Shown: positions 7,743 to 14,832 of the stretch, one piece after another
Layout of the letters: each line of letters starts with the position of its first letter
How positions within the stretch are numbered: position 1 is the stretch's first letter
From: Roseovarius sp. MMSF_3359
GTDB taxonomy: Bacteria > Pseudomonadota > Alphaproteobacteria > Rhodobacterales > Rhodobacteraceae
Assembly (NCBI RefSeq): GCF_030733385.1
Contig: NZ_JASHJC010000002.1
Coordinates: forward strand, 124,001-188,000
Direction: 5' to 3'
Length of the DNA stretch: 64,000 nt
Program-made: the position numbers and the translations under genes
The notes under the pieces: model-generated
Databases searched by the model: none
What the model was told of the DNA's origin: nothing
The model's input: the letters and a program-made list of their open reading frames with translations, nothing else

Positions 7743-8372
7743 CTAGTGGATGGCGTATTCATGCACCGCGCCATCAATGGCGATGCGGGAGATGGTGGCG
7801 AGGTTCACAGAGCGCGCAGCGGCCTTGTCAGCGTCCCAGACAGGCATGAGATGCGGATGACGCTCAGCGCGGGTCTGCGCGGCCTTACGGGCGCTCTCCG
7901 AGGCACTGTCGCCCCTGAGGTGATACTTGAGCGTGGCGGGCTGTACGCGCATCACGCGCTCGGTTCCGTCCTTCTTGGTGAAGGTGACGGAGACAAACCG
8001 GCCCTTGGCGGCAGCAATCATCCGGCGCTTGGCTTCCATCTCAGCCTTGGCCTGCTCTTCGGCCTCGCGTTCTTTCGAGGCGTCGTAGGCACTGCGCAAC
8101 TCTGACAGTCGGGCCAGCCCCTCGTGACCTAAGGTGGTGCGGTTCTCCAGATTTTGGATTTCTTCCCACAACTCAGCGGATGGGCGCAGGACTTGCTTGG
8201 CGCGCTCGGCTGCGATGACCGCCCGGCGTTTCATCTCAGCCCATGCTCGGCGCAGGGCATCGGGAAACACTTCGCGGAGTTTGGAGGAAGGCAAACGGCG
8301 GCTGAACAGTTCCTGACGGGCAAGGCTCCAGGCAAAGGAAAAAACTTCTGATCGGTTCATAACTTGGGTCAT
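7743..8372 (-). CDS. Phage-type protein with a C-terminal Sm/WYL_2-like domain (209 aa)
   Basis: The first gene of the minus-strand block. Residues 1-75 are helical and basic (FSFAWSLARQEL, later LRRAWAEMKRRAV), and the middle is a charged coiled coil. The last 85 residues start RFVSVTFTKKDGTERVMRV and end around RSVNLATISRIAIDG, a pattern like the small Sm-like (WYL_2) beta-barrel proteins of phages, which may bind nucleic acid. That assignment is by pattern only. ATG 8372 is used; an in-frame ATG at 8360 is possible. It is transcribed away from the XRE gene across a palindrome-rich gap. Confidence 0.55.
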   Translation of the reverse strand: MTQVMNRSEVFSFAWSLARQELFSRRLPSSKLREVFPDALRRAWAEMKRRAVIAAERAKQVLRPSAELWEEIQNLENRTTLGHEGLARLSELRSAYDASKEREAEEQAKAEMEAKRRMIAAAKGRFVSVTFTKKDGTERVMRVQPATLKYHLRGDSASESARKAAQTRAERHPHLMPVWDADKAAARSVNLATISRIAIDGAVHEYAIH

Positions 8373-8387
8373 TGCGCAGCCTTTCGT

Positions 8388-8452
8388 ATGCTGTTAGCAT
8401 ATAAATAGTGTCGATAGCATATGCTGTCAACACCTTAAATATGCTGACAGCA
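8388..8452. promoter_or_regulatory. Three palindromic operator-like sites in a divergent control region
   Basis: Between the divergent starts at 8372 and 8467 lie ATGCTGTTAGCAT (8388-8400, arms of 5 around GTT), AGCATATGCT (8416-8425, perfect) and TGCTGACAGCA (8442-8452, perfect arms of 5). All share the half-site AGCA/TGCT and are spaced 15-16 bp apart. This is the arrangement expected of a repressor, presumably the adjacent XRE protein, controlling both promoters. Confidence 0.6.
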
Positions 8453-8466
8453 CACAAAGGTGGCAA

Positions 8467-8685
8467 ATGACGCCCGAGCAGTTCAAAATGGCCAAAGCGG
8501 CACTTGGTCTAAGCAATCCTGAGTTAGCAGAAATGACTGGCCTTCACCGGAATACACTCAACAAGCTTGATAAGGGTGAAGGAAAAGACTCGACCAGCAA
8601 ACTGGTGCAGCTAACTCTCGAAGCGGCTGGCATCGAATTCATCCCCGAAAACGGCGGCGGACCAGGTGTCAGGTTGAAGAAGTAG
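8467..8685 (+). CDS. XRE-family helix-turn-helix regulator (72 aa)
   Basis: A compact HTH protein. Residues 1-28 read MTPEQFKMAKAALGLSNPEL and then AEMTGLHRNTLNKLDKG, the classic Cro/C1-type helix-turn-helix. It ends IEFIPENGGGPGVRLKK, a tail common in small XRE regulators of this bacterial group. It is transcribed opposite to the phage-like block, with three palindromes between, and probably represses both directions. A decayed copy of its last codons lies at 10039-10092. Confidence 0.85.
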   Translation: MTPEQFKMAKAALGLSNPELAEMTGLHRNTLNKLDKGEGKDSTSKLVQLTLEAAGIEFIPENGGGPGVRLKK

Positions 8686-8701
8686 ATGGCAAGCCTGAAG
8701 T

Positions 8702-8730
8702 ATCTTAAAGGCAACGGTTATCTTTAAGAT
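8702..8730. repeat. AT-rich inverted repeat after the XRE gene
   Basis: ATCTTAAAG (8702-8710) and CTTTAAGAT (8722-8730) form a perfect 9-bp stem around an 11-base loop, 17 bp after the XRE stop. Without a T run it is a weak terminator candidate. It could also be a protein-binding site for the family B gene that follows. Confidence 0.35.
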
Positions 8731-8814
8731 GAGCAAACGTTTAGATTATTCCCCTTAAAGTTGAGCATCTGGTCTACTAATTGCAAAAACAGTTTTTCTT
8801 GGGGAGCAGAATTC

Positions 8815-9000
8815 ATGACCGATCACAAATGGATTATTGATGTATTAGAAGACCTGGAAACGTATGCTGCAAGCAATGAGTTAGATTCATTGAAGTGCCT
8901 GTTAGGCGAAGCGCGCCTAAAGGCTGAAACCGAGTTCAAAATGTTCGCCAATTCTAATGAACGAGTGCTGAACCACCCAACTGCTGAAAGGTTCAATTGA
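8815..9000 (+). CDS. Family B small protein, copy 1 (61 aa)
   Basis: ATG 8815 has GGGGAG eight bases upstream and matches the starts of its paralogues. The product MTDHKWIIDVLEDLETYAAS continues LDSLKCLLGEARLKAETEF. It aligns with the proteins at 11115-11300 and 15601-15783 on the pattern MT...(N/E)D.E.......L..AR...... and is the most diverged of the three. It is predicted to be two helices and soluble. An upstream motif shared with the other copies lies at 8748-8765. Function unknown. Confidence 0.6.
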   Translation: MTDHKWIIDVLEDLETYAASNELDSLKCLLGEARLKAETEFKMFANSNERVLNHPTAERFN

Positions 9001-9026
9001 GGTTCAGACCTTGAATTGAAAGCGCA

Positions 9027-9287
9027 TCAGCAGCGCCTATCTGGCGGATTTACCTGCGCCAAAACCTCCCGTCCAAAGAGGGTGATTATCACCTTTGGAC
9101 CGCCTGCAATCCCTTCAATTAGTCGAAGCGACAACAAAGAGCGGAAAGCGTCGGTGAACTCTTCCGGAGCCATCACGTTCTCGCGTCCAAAGAACATAAG
9201 AAGCTCTGCTTCGTCACCTGTTAGGCCTTTTGCAATGATATCTGCTGCTCTCTCAGTACTCACGGCCAGACTCTTTGCGAAGAACAT
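9027..9287 (-). CDS. Hypothetical winged-helix-like protein (86 aa)
   Basis: The start ATG at 9287 lacks a clear ribosome binding site. The sequence MFFAKSLAVSTERAADIIAK, then FTDAFRSLLSLRLIEGIAGG and PKVIITLFGREVL, has the helix-helix-strand-strand pattern of a small winged helix, in which LRLIEG would be the wing approach. That is an inference from pattern only. It is transcribed convergently to family B copy 1. Confidence 0.45.
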   Translation of the reverse strand: MFFAKSLAVSTERAADIIAKGLTGDEAELLMFFGRENVMAPEEFTDAFRSLLSLRLIEGIAGGPKVIITLFGREVLAQVNPPDRRC

Positions 9288-9320
9288 GACTTCGTAAATG
9301 CGCGTGATTGCCTAGCTATT

Positions 9321-9337
9321 ACTTTGATCATCAAAGT
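9321..9337. repeat. Perfect 17-bp palindrome between two minus-strand genes
   Basis: ACTTTGATCATCAAAGT has 7-bp arms around TCA and lies just after the stop of the 84-aa membrane gene and upstream of the 86-aa gene start. It could be a weak terminator for the first or an operator for the second. Confidence 0.35.
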
Positions 9338-9340
9338 TGC

Positions 9341-9595
9341 CTAGGACGCGGCAGTCACCACAAGAGCGGCCAAAACAGCCGAACCTGCCCAGAGCAGAAG
9401 GTTTCGGGCTTCAACGACTAAGCTCTCATTGCCAGTAATAGCTGCTGCACCCAGTGCACATAGAAGTAAGACGAACAGACAGACCGACAATCCAAAGACA
9501 ATTGCCGTAAGTACTCGGACAAAGAAAGAGGCTGATGTTTCACCGTCCTCTCGCGCCCATGTTCGATTGCCGTCCACGTACTCTTTGCCATTCAT
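9341..9595 (-). CDS. Small two-span membrane protein (84 aa)
   Basis: I use ATG 9595, preceded by a GGTGGAG box, rather than the much longer upstream reading, whose N-terminal 61 residues look non-coding. After a polar start (MNGKEYVDGNRTWARED) there are two hydrophobic helices at about residues 24-47 and 63-82, joined by a short loop containing NESLVVEAR. No family is recognised. It resembles many small membrane proteins of mobile elements. Confidence 0.55.
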   Translation of the reverse strand: MNGKEYVDGNRTWAREDGETSASFFVRVLTAIVFGLSVCLFVLLLCALGAAAITGNESLVVEARNLLLWAGSAVLAALVVTAAS

Positions 9596-9782
9596 AGCTC
9601 CACCCCCGAACAATAGATCAAAGTATAATGGTGACCTGTTCTTAATCCGAGATTGGATGGCTGGTGAAAGTGACAAGCTTAATTGACTTAGTGGAATGAT
9701 GCGCAAAAACATCAGTAATGAGCAGAGCCTTGCCAAATGAGACCAAACGACAAGCGAGCAATTGCCGTCCGAAATCATGATG

Positions 9783-9971
9783 TCAGTTTAGTCTCGTTCT
9801 CTTATCTTGAGTGGGAGCAAACAGCTCCAGGACGGTCTCTTCAAACTCTTGCAACATGTCGGGGCAATCGAGTGAGCGGTCTACCCACCCTTCATTCTCG
9901 ACAGGTCTAGAAGACAACTGACGGGTAAGCGCGTTCAAATGCGTAATTCGGGAATTCTTAGATTTGGACAT
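9783..9971 (-). CDS. Hypothetical small protein (62 aa)
   Basis: Begins MSKSKNSRITHLNALTRQLS and ends VLELFAPTQDKRTRLN. It is soluble, with an acidic central segment (DMLQEFEETVLEL). There is no strong ribosome binding site. It is in the same direction as the membrane gene 190 bp downstream. The frame is plausible but short and without a recognised homologue. Confidence 0.35.
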   Translation of the reverse strand: MSKSKNSRITHLNALTRQLSSRPVENEGWVDRSLDCPDMLQEFEETVLELFAPTQDKRTRLN

Positions 9972-10038
9972 AATCGAAAACCATCGTTTGAATAGATGCC
10001 ACTTTGTAAAGCCGTACTATTCCCCCGGCTATTCGGGG

Positions 10039-10092
10039 ATTCCCGTATCGCGAAAACGGTGGTGGACTCGGGGTGAGGTTGAAAAAATAGGG
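10039..10092 (+). pseudogene. Relic of the 3' end of an XRE-type regulator gene
   Basis: The frame ending in TAG at 10092 reads GFPYRENGGGLGVRLKK. The last twelve residues differ from the end of the intact XRE protein (ENGGGPGVRLKK at 8646-8681) by one position. The upstream helix-turn-helix part is missing, so only a tail of a second regulator gene remains. It marks a deletion or recombination junction near 10040. Confidence 0.5.
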
Positions 10093-10806
10093 AGTGCGTC
10101 CGCTGGCTTAGGCTACAGGTCCGCATTGGGCTCAAAGCAGTCATCCGACACAAATGGATTAGATTCCACTTCCTCATCCACCCTTCACTGCCGAAAATAG
10201 CGCTGCAACTTGCCTGTGGAGAGCATGCTGCAACGCTATAATAAATCAGCCAGGGTTCGTGACGTGTGCGCGGTTAATTGGGGATGCGAGACACGATAAC
10301 AATCACACCCAGGCCTTCAATCACTCTTTACCCCCAGTACATCGAGAAACATTCGGAAATCGTACCATTACCCACAACCTCATCCTTGGCCGACGTCGCA
10401 TCGGAGTAAATACGTGTGATTGCCTAGGCGTGGTACGCAAGCGTGCCGGAAACCTTCAAGCGCGTGCTCTTACGTCAGATGACGGGTTTGTTCACAAGAG
10501 CTGTTGTCAGACCAAGTTAACCACTGACAGCACGAAACTTCGAAACAAGACGGCGAGAAACGCAAAACCTGCGGACAAAATTACTAACCGTCCAAACTTT
10601 GGAGGGTGGAAGGTTTGCGGTTGTCGTTTGCAGGAAACAAAGTTGACCCTCATTGACGATTTCAAAGAAATTCGTGCGAGATTCACATAACTTGAGCGGG
10701 ATAACGCCGAGTTTACATGGCGTGTTTCTAGGTTTGGAGTTCGTTAGCTTTCTATTAATAATGTTGACTCATTAAAGCTAAAGAAATTGTAAAATCAGGA
10801 GTAAAA
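10093..10806. other. 714 bp with no convincing gene
   Basis: A 143-codon plus-strand frame (10259-10690) has no start signal, no domain and a random-looking composition, so I do not call it. The stretch holds a 22-bp near-repeat of 9294-9315 at 10406-10427 (two mismatches), a 48-codon minus-strand ORF (listed separately) and the promoter region of family A copy 1 at its right end. Confidence 0.5.
10507..10653 (-). CDS. Possible membrane microprotein (48 aa)
   Basis: ATG 10653 opens a frame whose second half is a long hydrophobic stretch (LVILSAGFAFLAVLF and on to VLSVVNLV), as expected for one membrane span, after a basic N-terminus. No ribosome binding site is obvious. It may be real, or it may be the remnant of a longer membrane protein. 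Confidence 0.27.
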   Translation of the reverse strand: MRVNFVSCKRQPQTFHPPKFGRLVILSAGFAFLAVLFRSFVLSVVNLV

Positions 10807-10807
10807 C

Positions 10808-10996
10808 ATGGACACGAATGAGCTGCTCGTACGAACCATGAATGCCGCCAAAGAGGCCCGCGAAAGAGGTTTTGACAATACTGCCAGTGCTCTTGATGAA
10901 ATAGTGGAAAGCTTGCTGGAATTATTGAATTCAAGAACCCAATCAATGGGTGAGAAGCAAGCAAACATCGGTCCGGATTTCCTCCATCTTCACTAA
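10808..10996 (+). CDS. Family A small protein, copy 1 (62 aa)
   Basis: ATG 10808 has AGGAG six bases upstream. The sequence MDTNELLVRTMNAAKEARER, then TASALDEIVESLLELLNS, is two amphipathic helices followed by a tail ending in HLH. The protein at 15889-16077 has the same length, 35 of 62 identical residues by hand count and the same ribosome binding context (ATCAGGAGT). Both copies are followed about 110 bp later by a family B gene. The pattern of conserved substitutions indicates selection on the protein. Function unknown. Confidence 0.7.
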   Translation: MDTNELLVRTMNAAKEARERGFDNTASALDEIVESLLELLNSRTQSMGEKQANIGPDFLHLH

Positions 10997-11114
10997 GAGC
11001 AGTTTTGGAAGTTCACTATCCCGAAGCGGAAATTTATCTCCTGTTAATCATAATCCCCAAGGTTGTGTTGTGTGGTGGGAATCACTCATGAACACGCCTT
11101 AGGGATGCAAAAGA

Positions 11115-11300
11115 ATGACGAACTACAAAGATGCACTTGTTCTGATGAACGACCTCGAAGAATTCGCCGAAACTCACAGGTTTCCTGAAGCCGAAAACCT
11201 GATTGCAAAGGCCAGGATGGCTTTGGAGAAAGACCTAGGCGGCATGTTCCCTCCTGTTCGAAAACCGCTCAAGTCATCACAGGTCTACCTGATCCAATAG
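11115..11300 (+). CDS. Family B small protein, copy 2 (61 aa)
   Basis: Begins MTNYKDALVLMNDLEEFAET and continues HRFPEAENLIAKARMALEKD. Over the first 41 residues it shares 19 identities with the copy at 15601-15783 (MTIYRRCEVILNDCETYS...), after which the tails diverge. It follows a family A gene, as in the other module. A conserved element at 11052-11069 lies about 45 bp upstream. It is predicted to be two helices, cytoplasmic. Its 3' end overlaps the convergent family C gene by 24 bp. Confidence 0.68.
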   Translation: MTNYKDALVLMNDLEEFAETHRFPEAENLIAKARMALEKDLGGMFPPVRKPLKSSQVYLIQ

Positions 11301-11540
11301 TTTGGCCCTCGAAAGCACGTATCGCATTTGCTTTGCGGTCTTGGGGCTGCATGCCGCTAGTAACCACATATCAATCAAATGGCCTGGCCCCTTGCAATTC
11401 ATCCATAGGGAGGCAACGTCCACACAGAACTCTTGGTCTTCATTTAATTCTTCACACGGTTTCCTACGACGTCGGAGCAGTTTTGAACTGTCACAGGACA
11501 TTACCAGACCAATGACAACTGTGGACGCTACAATAAACAC
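11277..11540 (-). CDS. Family C small membrane-anchored protein, copy 2 (87 aa)
   Basis: The GTG start at 11540 has GAGG seven bases upstream. A hydrophobic N-terminus (FIVASTVVIGLVMS, followed by a Cys) is succeeded by a basic RRRRK cluster and a soluble domain. That domain matches the one encoded at 4042-4308 on the WL.AA and P.TA.Q motifs. The signal-like segment followed by SCDSS might even be a lipoprotein site, but the basic cluster argues for a simple anchor with the domain in the cytoplasm. It is convergent with family B copy 2. Confidence 0.6.
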   Translation of the reverse strand: MFIVASTVVIGLVMSCDSSKLLRRRRKPCEELNEDQEFCVDVASLWMNCKGPGHLIDMWLLAACSPKTAKQMRYVLSRAKLLDQVDL

Positions 11541-11767
11541 GGTCGGCCTCGTTTCATTCTATTCATGAAGATTAACGATTTGCATAGCAGACGTTAATTT
11601 TCGGTTACGCCCATGCACGATTTCTCCGAGACTGAAAGCAGCACTTCCTTAACGCCGTCCAGCTACTGACTTGGCGTACCTGTGACCAGACTGTTTCCAA
11701 ACCTGCCCTCAATCCCGCGCGTCATTTCTGGTACTCTTCGCCCGTTAGTAGTTTCGGAGATTTACCA

Positions 11768-11914
11768 GTGAATAAGCGAAAAGTTGTCGCCGAGTTGATC
11801 CTGCGTATTGAGCGCCTGCGTTCCCAGGGTCGAACAAATCAGGACGTTCATCAAAGCCTCGTGCAAGAGGGTTGGGCCATCGGTGCCGTGCGCGAGGCAA
11901 TGGCGGAAGTCTAG
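11768..11914 (+). CDS. Small protein with GTG start (48 aa)
   Basis: GTG 11768 is preceded by GGAGA seven bases upstream. The 48 residues read MNKRKVVAELILRIERLRSQ, then TNQDVHQSLVQEGWAIGAVR. The last part has the character of a helix-turn-helix or DNA-end-binding fold, but it is too short to assign. Good codon use and the ribosome binding site make a real gene likely. The 227 bp before it (11541-11767) show no gene. Confidence 0.5.
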   Translation: MNKRKVVAELILRIERLRSQGRTNQDVHQSLVQEGWAIGAVREAMAEV

Positions 11915-12089
11915 TCAGGCTCCTTCAATATCTGCCGGGTCCGATTGAAGCGTGGGCATAAGTACCCTGTCACAATTCGAGGTATCGACTCACTAAATGT
12001 TCTTGATATGTTCCCAGTTCATGTTGTGAGTTTGGAACGCCGCATTGCCCGCTCAAAGACCCTCTGGCAGTCGTACAAGAAACCGATTG

Positions 12090-12359
12090 ATGCGGGATGC
12101 CGCCCGGGACGGCATGCTGATAAAGCTGCGTTGCGGCCTGTGTCATTGCTCCGCAAACTATTGGGCGGTTGATTTGATGAAGGTCGTGGGGCCACTTCAC
12201 CAGGTTTATATACCACCCTTTCCGTGCTCACGCTGCAAGACTGCCGAATACATCCATGTCAGATGGACCGTACCAGCAACTTCCGAGCTACAGACCTTGA
12301 CGGTGAGGCGTCCCGTAAAGCAGGTTTCCAAGTGGATCTGGCGTAACGAGAAAGCCTGA
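12090..12359 (+). CDS. Zinc-ribbon-like small protein (about 89 aa)
   Basis: Within a frame open from 12045, the coherent part begins at or before ATG 12090 (MRDAARDGMLIKLRCGLCHC). It carries two cysteine pairs, CGLCHC and, about 30 residues later, CSRCKT, the spacing of a zinc ribbon, and ends with a basic tail rich in W/K/R. It stops 5 bp before the yedK start, so the two are probably cotranscribed. The exact start is uncertain because no good ribosome binding site precedes it. It is possibly nucleic-acid binding. Confidence 0.55.
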   Translation: MRDAARDGMLIKLRCGLCHCSANYWAVDLMKVVGPLHQVYIPPFPCSRCKTAEYIHVRWTVPATSELQTLTVRRPVKQVSKWIWRNEKA

Positions 12360-12364
12360 ATTGC

Positions 12365-13036
12365 ATGTGCAACCTATACTCCAGCACGACCGCGCAGCAA
12401 GCCATGCGGCAGCTATTCAAGGTCGATGCCGACCGCGACCACTTGGGAAATGCAAAACCTCAGGCCGCTATCTGGCCCAAATACGAAGCACCAGTGGTTC
12501 GCCTTACAGATGATGGTGACAGGGAGATGCTCTACATGAGATGGGGGTTTCTCACACCAAAGGTATCGAAGACGACTGGCAAACCCCTCTTTCCCTCTGC
12601 CTGGAATAACGCCCGCGCCGATAAGGTCGTGAGCAACGGCCTCTGGAAACAAAGCTTTCAAGAGCGGCGCTGCCTGGTTCCGGCGTCCAGTTTCAGAGAA
12701 GCCAAGGGGCGCAATCCTGCGACAGATTTCTGGTTTGCCCTGAAAGGCGATGAGCCACGGCCACCGTTCGCCTTCGCAGGCATGTGGCGCGGGTTTCAGC
12801 CTGGACTAGACGGTGAGATAGAGCAGCAGCTTACCCACACCATTATCACCACGACTGCTAATGAAATCGTCAAGCCGGTCCATGCCGACCGAATGCCGGT
12901 CATTCTGAACCCTGAGAACTACGAGGCATGGCTGCACGGCTCGGTGGACGATGCTCTTGCACTGCTCAAGCCATACCCTGCAGAGAAAATGCGAGTTGTA
13001 CTGGAGGGCGTAGGCGTCCGGGAAGATGAATTTTAG
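12365..13036 (+). CDS. yedK: SRAP/HMCES (YedK) family protein
   Basis: 223 aa, a full-length SRAP domain. Known members form a thiazolidine crosslink to abasic sites in single-stranded DNA through Cys2, shielding them. Here MCNLY gives Cys2 after Met removal, NARAD near residue 83 matches the conserved Asn region, E112 (SSFREAK) corresponds to the catalytic glutamate, and H158 (THTIITTTAN) to the catalytic histidine. Mobile elements often carry such genes, perhaps to protect single-stranded replication intermediates or evade host responses. It is coupled to the zinc-ribbon-like gene. Confidence 0.92.
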   Translation: MCNLYSSTTAQQAMRQLFKVDADRDHLGNAKPQAAIWPKYEAPVVRLTDDGDREMLYMRWGFLTPKVSKTTGKPLFPSAWNNARADKVVSNGLWKQSFQERRCLVPASSFREAKGRNPATDFWFALKGDEPRPPFAFAGMWRGFQPGLDGEIEQQLTHTIITTTANEIVKPVHADRMPVILNPENYEAWLHGSVDDALALLKPYPAEKMRVVLEGVGVREDEF

Positions 13037-13174
13037 CCTAGTCCAAGCTTCCGGACATGCCCGCAAAAGGTCGTGTCGCACATTGGCCAGACACTCGCTT
13101 CCAACCGACTGCTATTAACAATTCTGGCGCTTGCTGGTAACGTAGCGTTCTTCTGAAAGTTGATTTGATAGCAA

Positions 13175-13798
13175 ATGAAAGAATTCTGGGAAGCGTATTG
13201 GGGAGACATGTCCGCAACCCTTTTGGGTAGCTCTACTACGCTTGCTTTATCATTGACTGCTGCGTCAGTTATAGCTGTCGCAGGCGCTTCATTCGCAAAG
13301 CTCCGAAGCCCCGGCTTACGCTTTTTTGAGATACTCGGAGCGGTAGGCGTATTGACCTTTATCGCGTTTCTTGCCGGACACTACGCAACAAACTCTCGGT
13401 CTTCAGCAGTAGGCGACTTTGGCCCCGTGTTGCTGGGTGGTTTCGGAGCCCTTTTTGCGCTGAGCTACATCCAGGAAAGGGTCGCCGTCGTTTTCGCAGG
13501 TGTGGCGTCAGTTGCATTCGTCACAAGCTTCTTTTTGGGTACAGTGCTTGGTGGATACCATAGACACTTGAATGAAACTGTTCGAGCACTTGAAGCCAAG
13601 AAAGAGAGCGACAGAGTGACTGCCGTATTTGCAGACAAGGCAGTGGAAGCTATTGCAAAACTGGTGATGGTTCCCAATCAGTCGATGGGGCCATTTCCAG
13701 ATCTGTCATTCGAGCCAAGCCCTGAAGCGGCCATTGACGAACCAACAAATCAAGAAGAACTGGCTAGGGACAAGTTTCGGTCAACCGGCGGAAAATAG
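13175..13798 (+). CDS. Membrane protein with four predicted spans (207 aa)
   Basis: Begins MKEFWEAYWGDMSATLLGSS. Hydrophobic segments lie at about residues 20-40, 50-68, 84-100 and 108-130, followed by a charged cytoplasmic tail with a helical linker (RHLNETVRALEAKKESDRV). No enzymatic motif or transporter signature is visible. Its 3' end overlaps the convergent ParB-like fragment by about 50 bp, probably because that fragment's C-terminus runs past its original homology. The function is unknown. Confidence 0.6.
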   Translation: MKEFWEAYWGDMSATLLGSSTTLALSLTAASVIAVAGASFAKLRSPGLRFFEILGAVGVLTFIAFLAGHYATNSRSSAVGDFGPVLLGGFGALFALSYIQERVAVVFAGVASVAFVTSFFLGTVLGGYHRHLNETVRALEAKKESDRVTAVFADKAVEAIAKLVMVPNQSMGPFPDLSFEPSPEAAIDEPTNQEELARDKFRSTGGK

Positions 13799-14061
13799 CA
13801 CTCCCATGGGGCGACCTGCTTAAGTTCATCCAACACTACGCCCTTATCCAGGTCTGTGCCTCTGATGGCGTCTCGGACGCCCTCTGCACGGGATACGGCG
13901 CGGTTGATGGCGCACTTCGGAACGCCGGTGGTGTCTTCCGTATCTGCTGCGAACTGCTTATTGCCGCGCCCGGTTAAAGTGGGACAAGTTGACCCACTTT
14001 CTTTGCGCGTCTCCCAGAGATCCTTACGCTTAGCCAGGTGCTCCGCCTGCTGTGTTGGCAT
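13750..14061 (-). pseudogene. ParB-like protein fragment, copy 1
   Basis: 103 codons from ATG 14061 (a GGAG lies just upstream). Residues 1-90 read like the middle of ParB/Spo0J-type proteins of phages and islands: PTQQAEHLAKRKDLWETRK, then GRGNKQFAADTEDTTGVPK, AINRAVSRAEG and RDAIRGTDLDKGVVLDELK. The N-terminal nuclease-like domain and the normal C-terminus are missing. The helix-turn-helix region survives, so the piece might still be expressed, but it is clearly derived from a larger gene. Confidence 0.65.
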
Positions 14062-14120
14062 AGCTCCAATATTTATGGCATCTCAAGAGGATGTTTACCT
14101 ACGCCGCTTAGTTGTGGCGC

Positions 14121-14360
14121 ATGTCCAAATCTGAAAACGCCAATTCGGAGATTCAATCTCCGTCAGGCCTTATGACGGAAGATTCGACTGATGAGTTCGT
14201 TTTCCGCTGCCACGACGAATTGAACACTCGGCCAACGAAGCGCTATGTGCGAATGCCAAAAACTCCTCGTAGAGCCAAGAAGGCTAAAGCTGCTCTAGTT
14301 CAAGCAAGGGCTCAGGTAATCTTGTTCTTGCGGCAGCAGAGTAATCCTAATTCCGAGTAG
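14121..14360 (+). CDS. Hypothetical basic protein (79 aa)
   Basis: ATG 14121 gives MSKSENANSEIQSPSGLMTE followed by a strongly basic second half (RPTKRYVRMPKTPRRAKKAK). It is possibly DNA or RNA binding by charge alone. There is no clear ribosome binding site and no known family. It lies between two decayed fragments and may itself be non-functional. Confidence 0.35.
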   Translation: MSKSENANSEIQSPSGLMTEDSTDEFVFRCHDELNTRPTKRYVRMPKTPRRAKKAKAALVQARAQVILFLRQQSNPNSE

Positions 14361-14502
14361 CCAACATCGGCTCCTCTCTGATGATGTATCAATGTCCGGT
14401 TTGAGCCCATACCGGCCATTCGGCAGGGTTTTTTGGGGGTTTTGCTTTTTCGAAAGGTCTTGGTGGCAAAATCACCATCAAACTAAATGAGGAAATCCAC
14501 GG

Positions 14503-14730
14503 ATGAGATTGGTTGCCTTCGTTTGCCTTCTGTTTGCAACCTCTGGTGCGGTTGCTGAAACCAAAGTGACCTTCGCGCTGGCGAACAACTATGAACCGCT
14601 GATGGCACAAGATGGTGGTATCGCTGGCGAAATCCTCAAGGAAGCAAATGCGCGCCTACCTGAAGGTTATACGATTGTTGTCGAACTTGCCCCTTGGGCG
14701 CGTAGCGTCGCACGGGTTGAAAGAGGCTAA
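14503..14730 (+). pseudogene. Truncated periplasmic solute-binding protein (SBP type 3)
   Basis: ATG 14503 with GAGGAA upstream opens a typical secreted protein. It has the signal peptide MRLVAFVCLLFATSGAVAET, then VTFALANNYEPLM, GGIAGEILKEANARL and PWARSVARVERG, the N-terminal lobe of family 3 amino-acid-binding proteins. It stops after 75 codons where 230-260 are normal, and the DNA beyond 14730 has no more homology. The gene was cut by a recombination event; the short product would be exported but not able to bind ligand. Confidence 0.65.
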
Positions 14731-14832
14731 AGGGCGCTCGCTCAAGCGTTCTCGCCTGCTCGTGCCGGACCCGTTAACTCAAATTCAGTCTTTATCTGAC
14801 AGAAATCTCCATTGGAAAAAACTGATGATGAA

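Noticed and set aside
10259..10690. 143-codon plus-strand frame in the element
   Set aside because: No start signal, no domain, mixed composition; overlaps a repeat and a minus-strand hydrophobic ORF.
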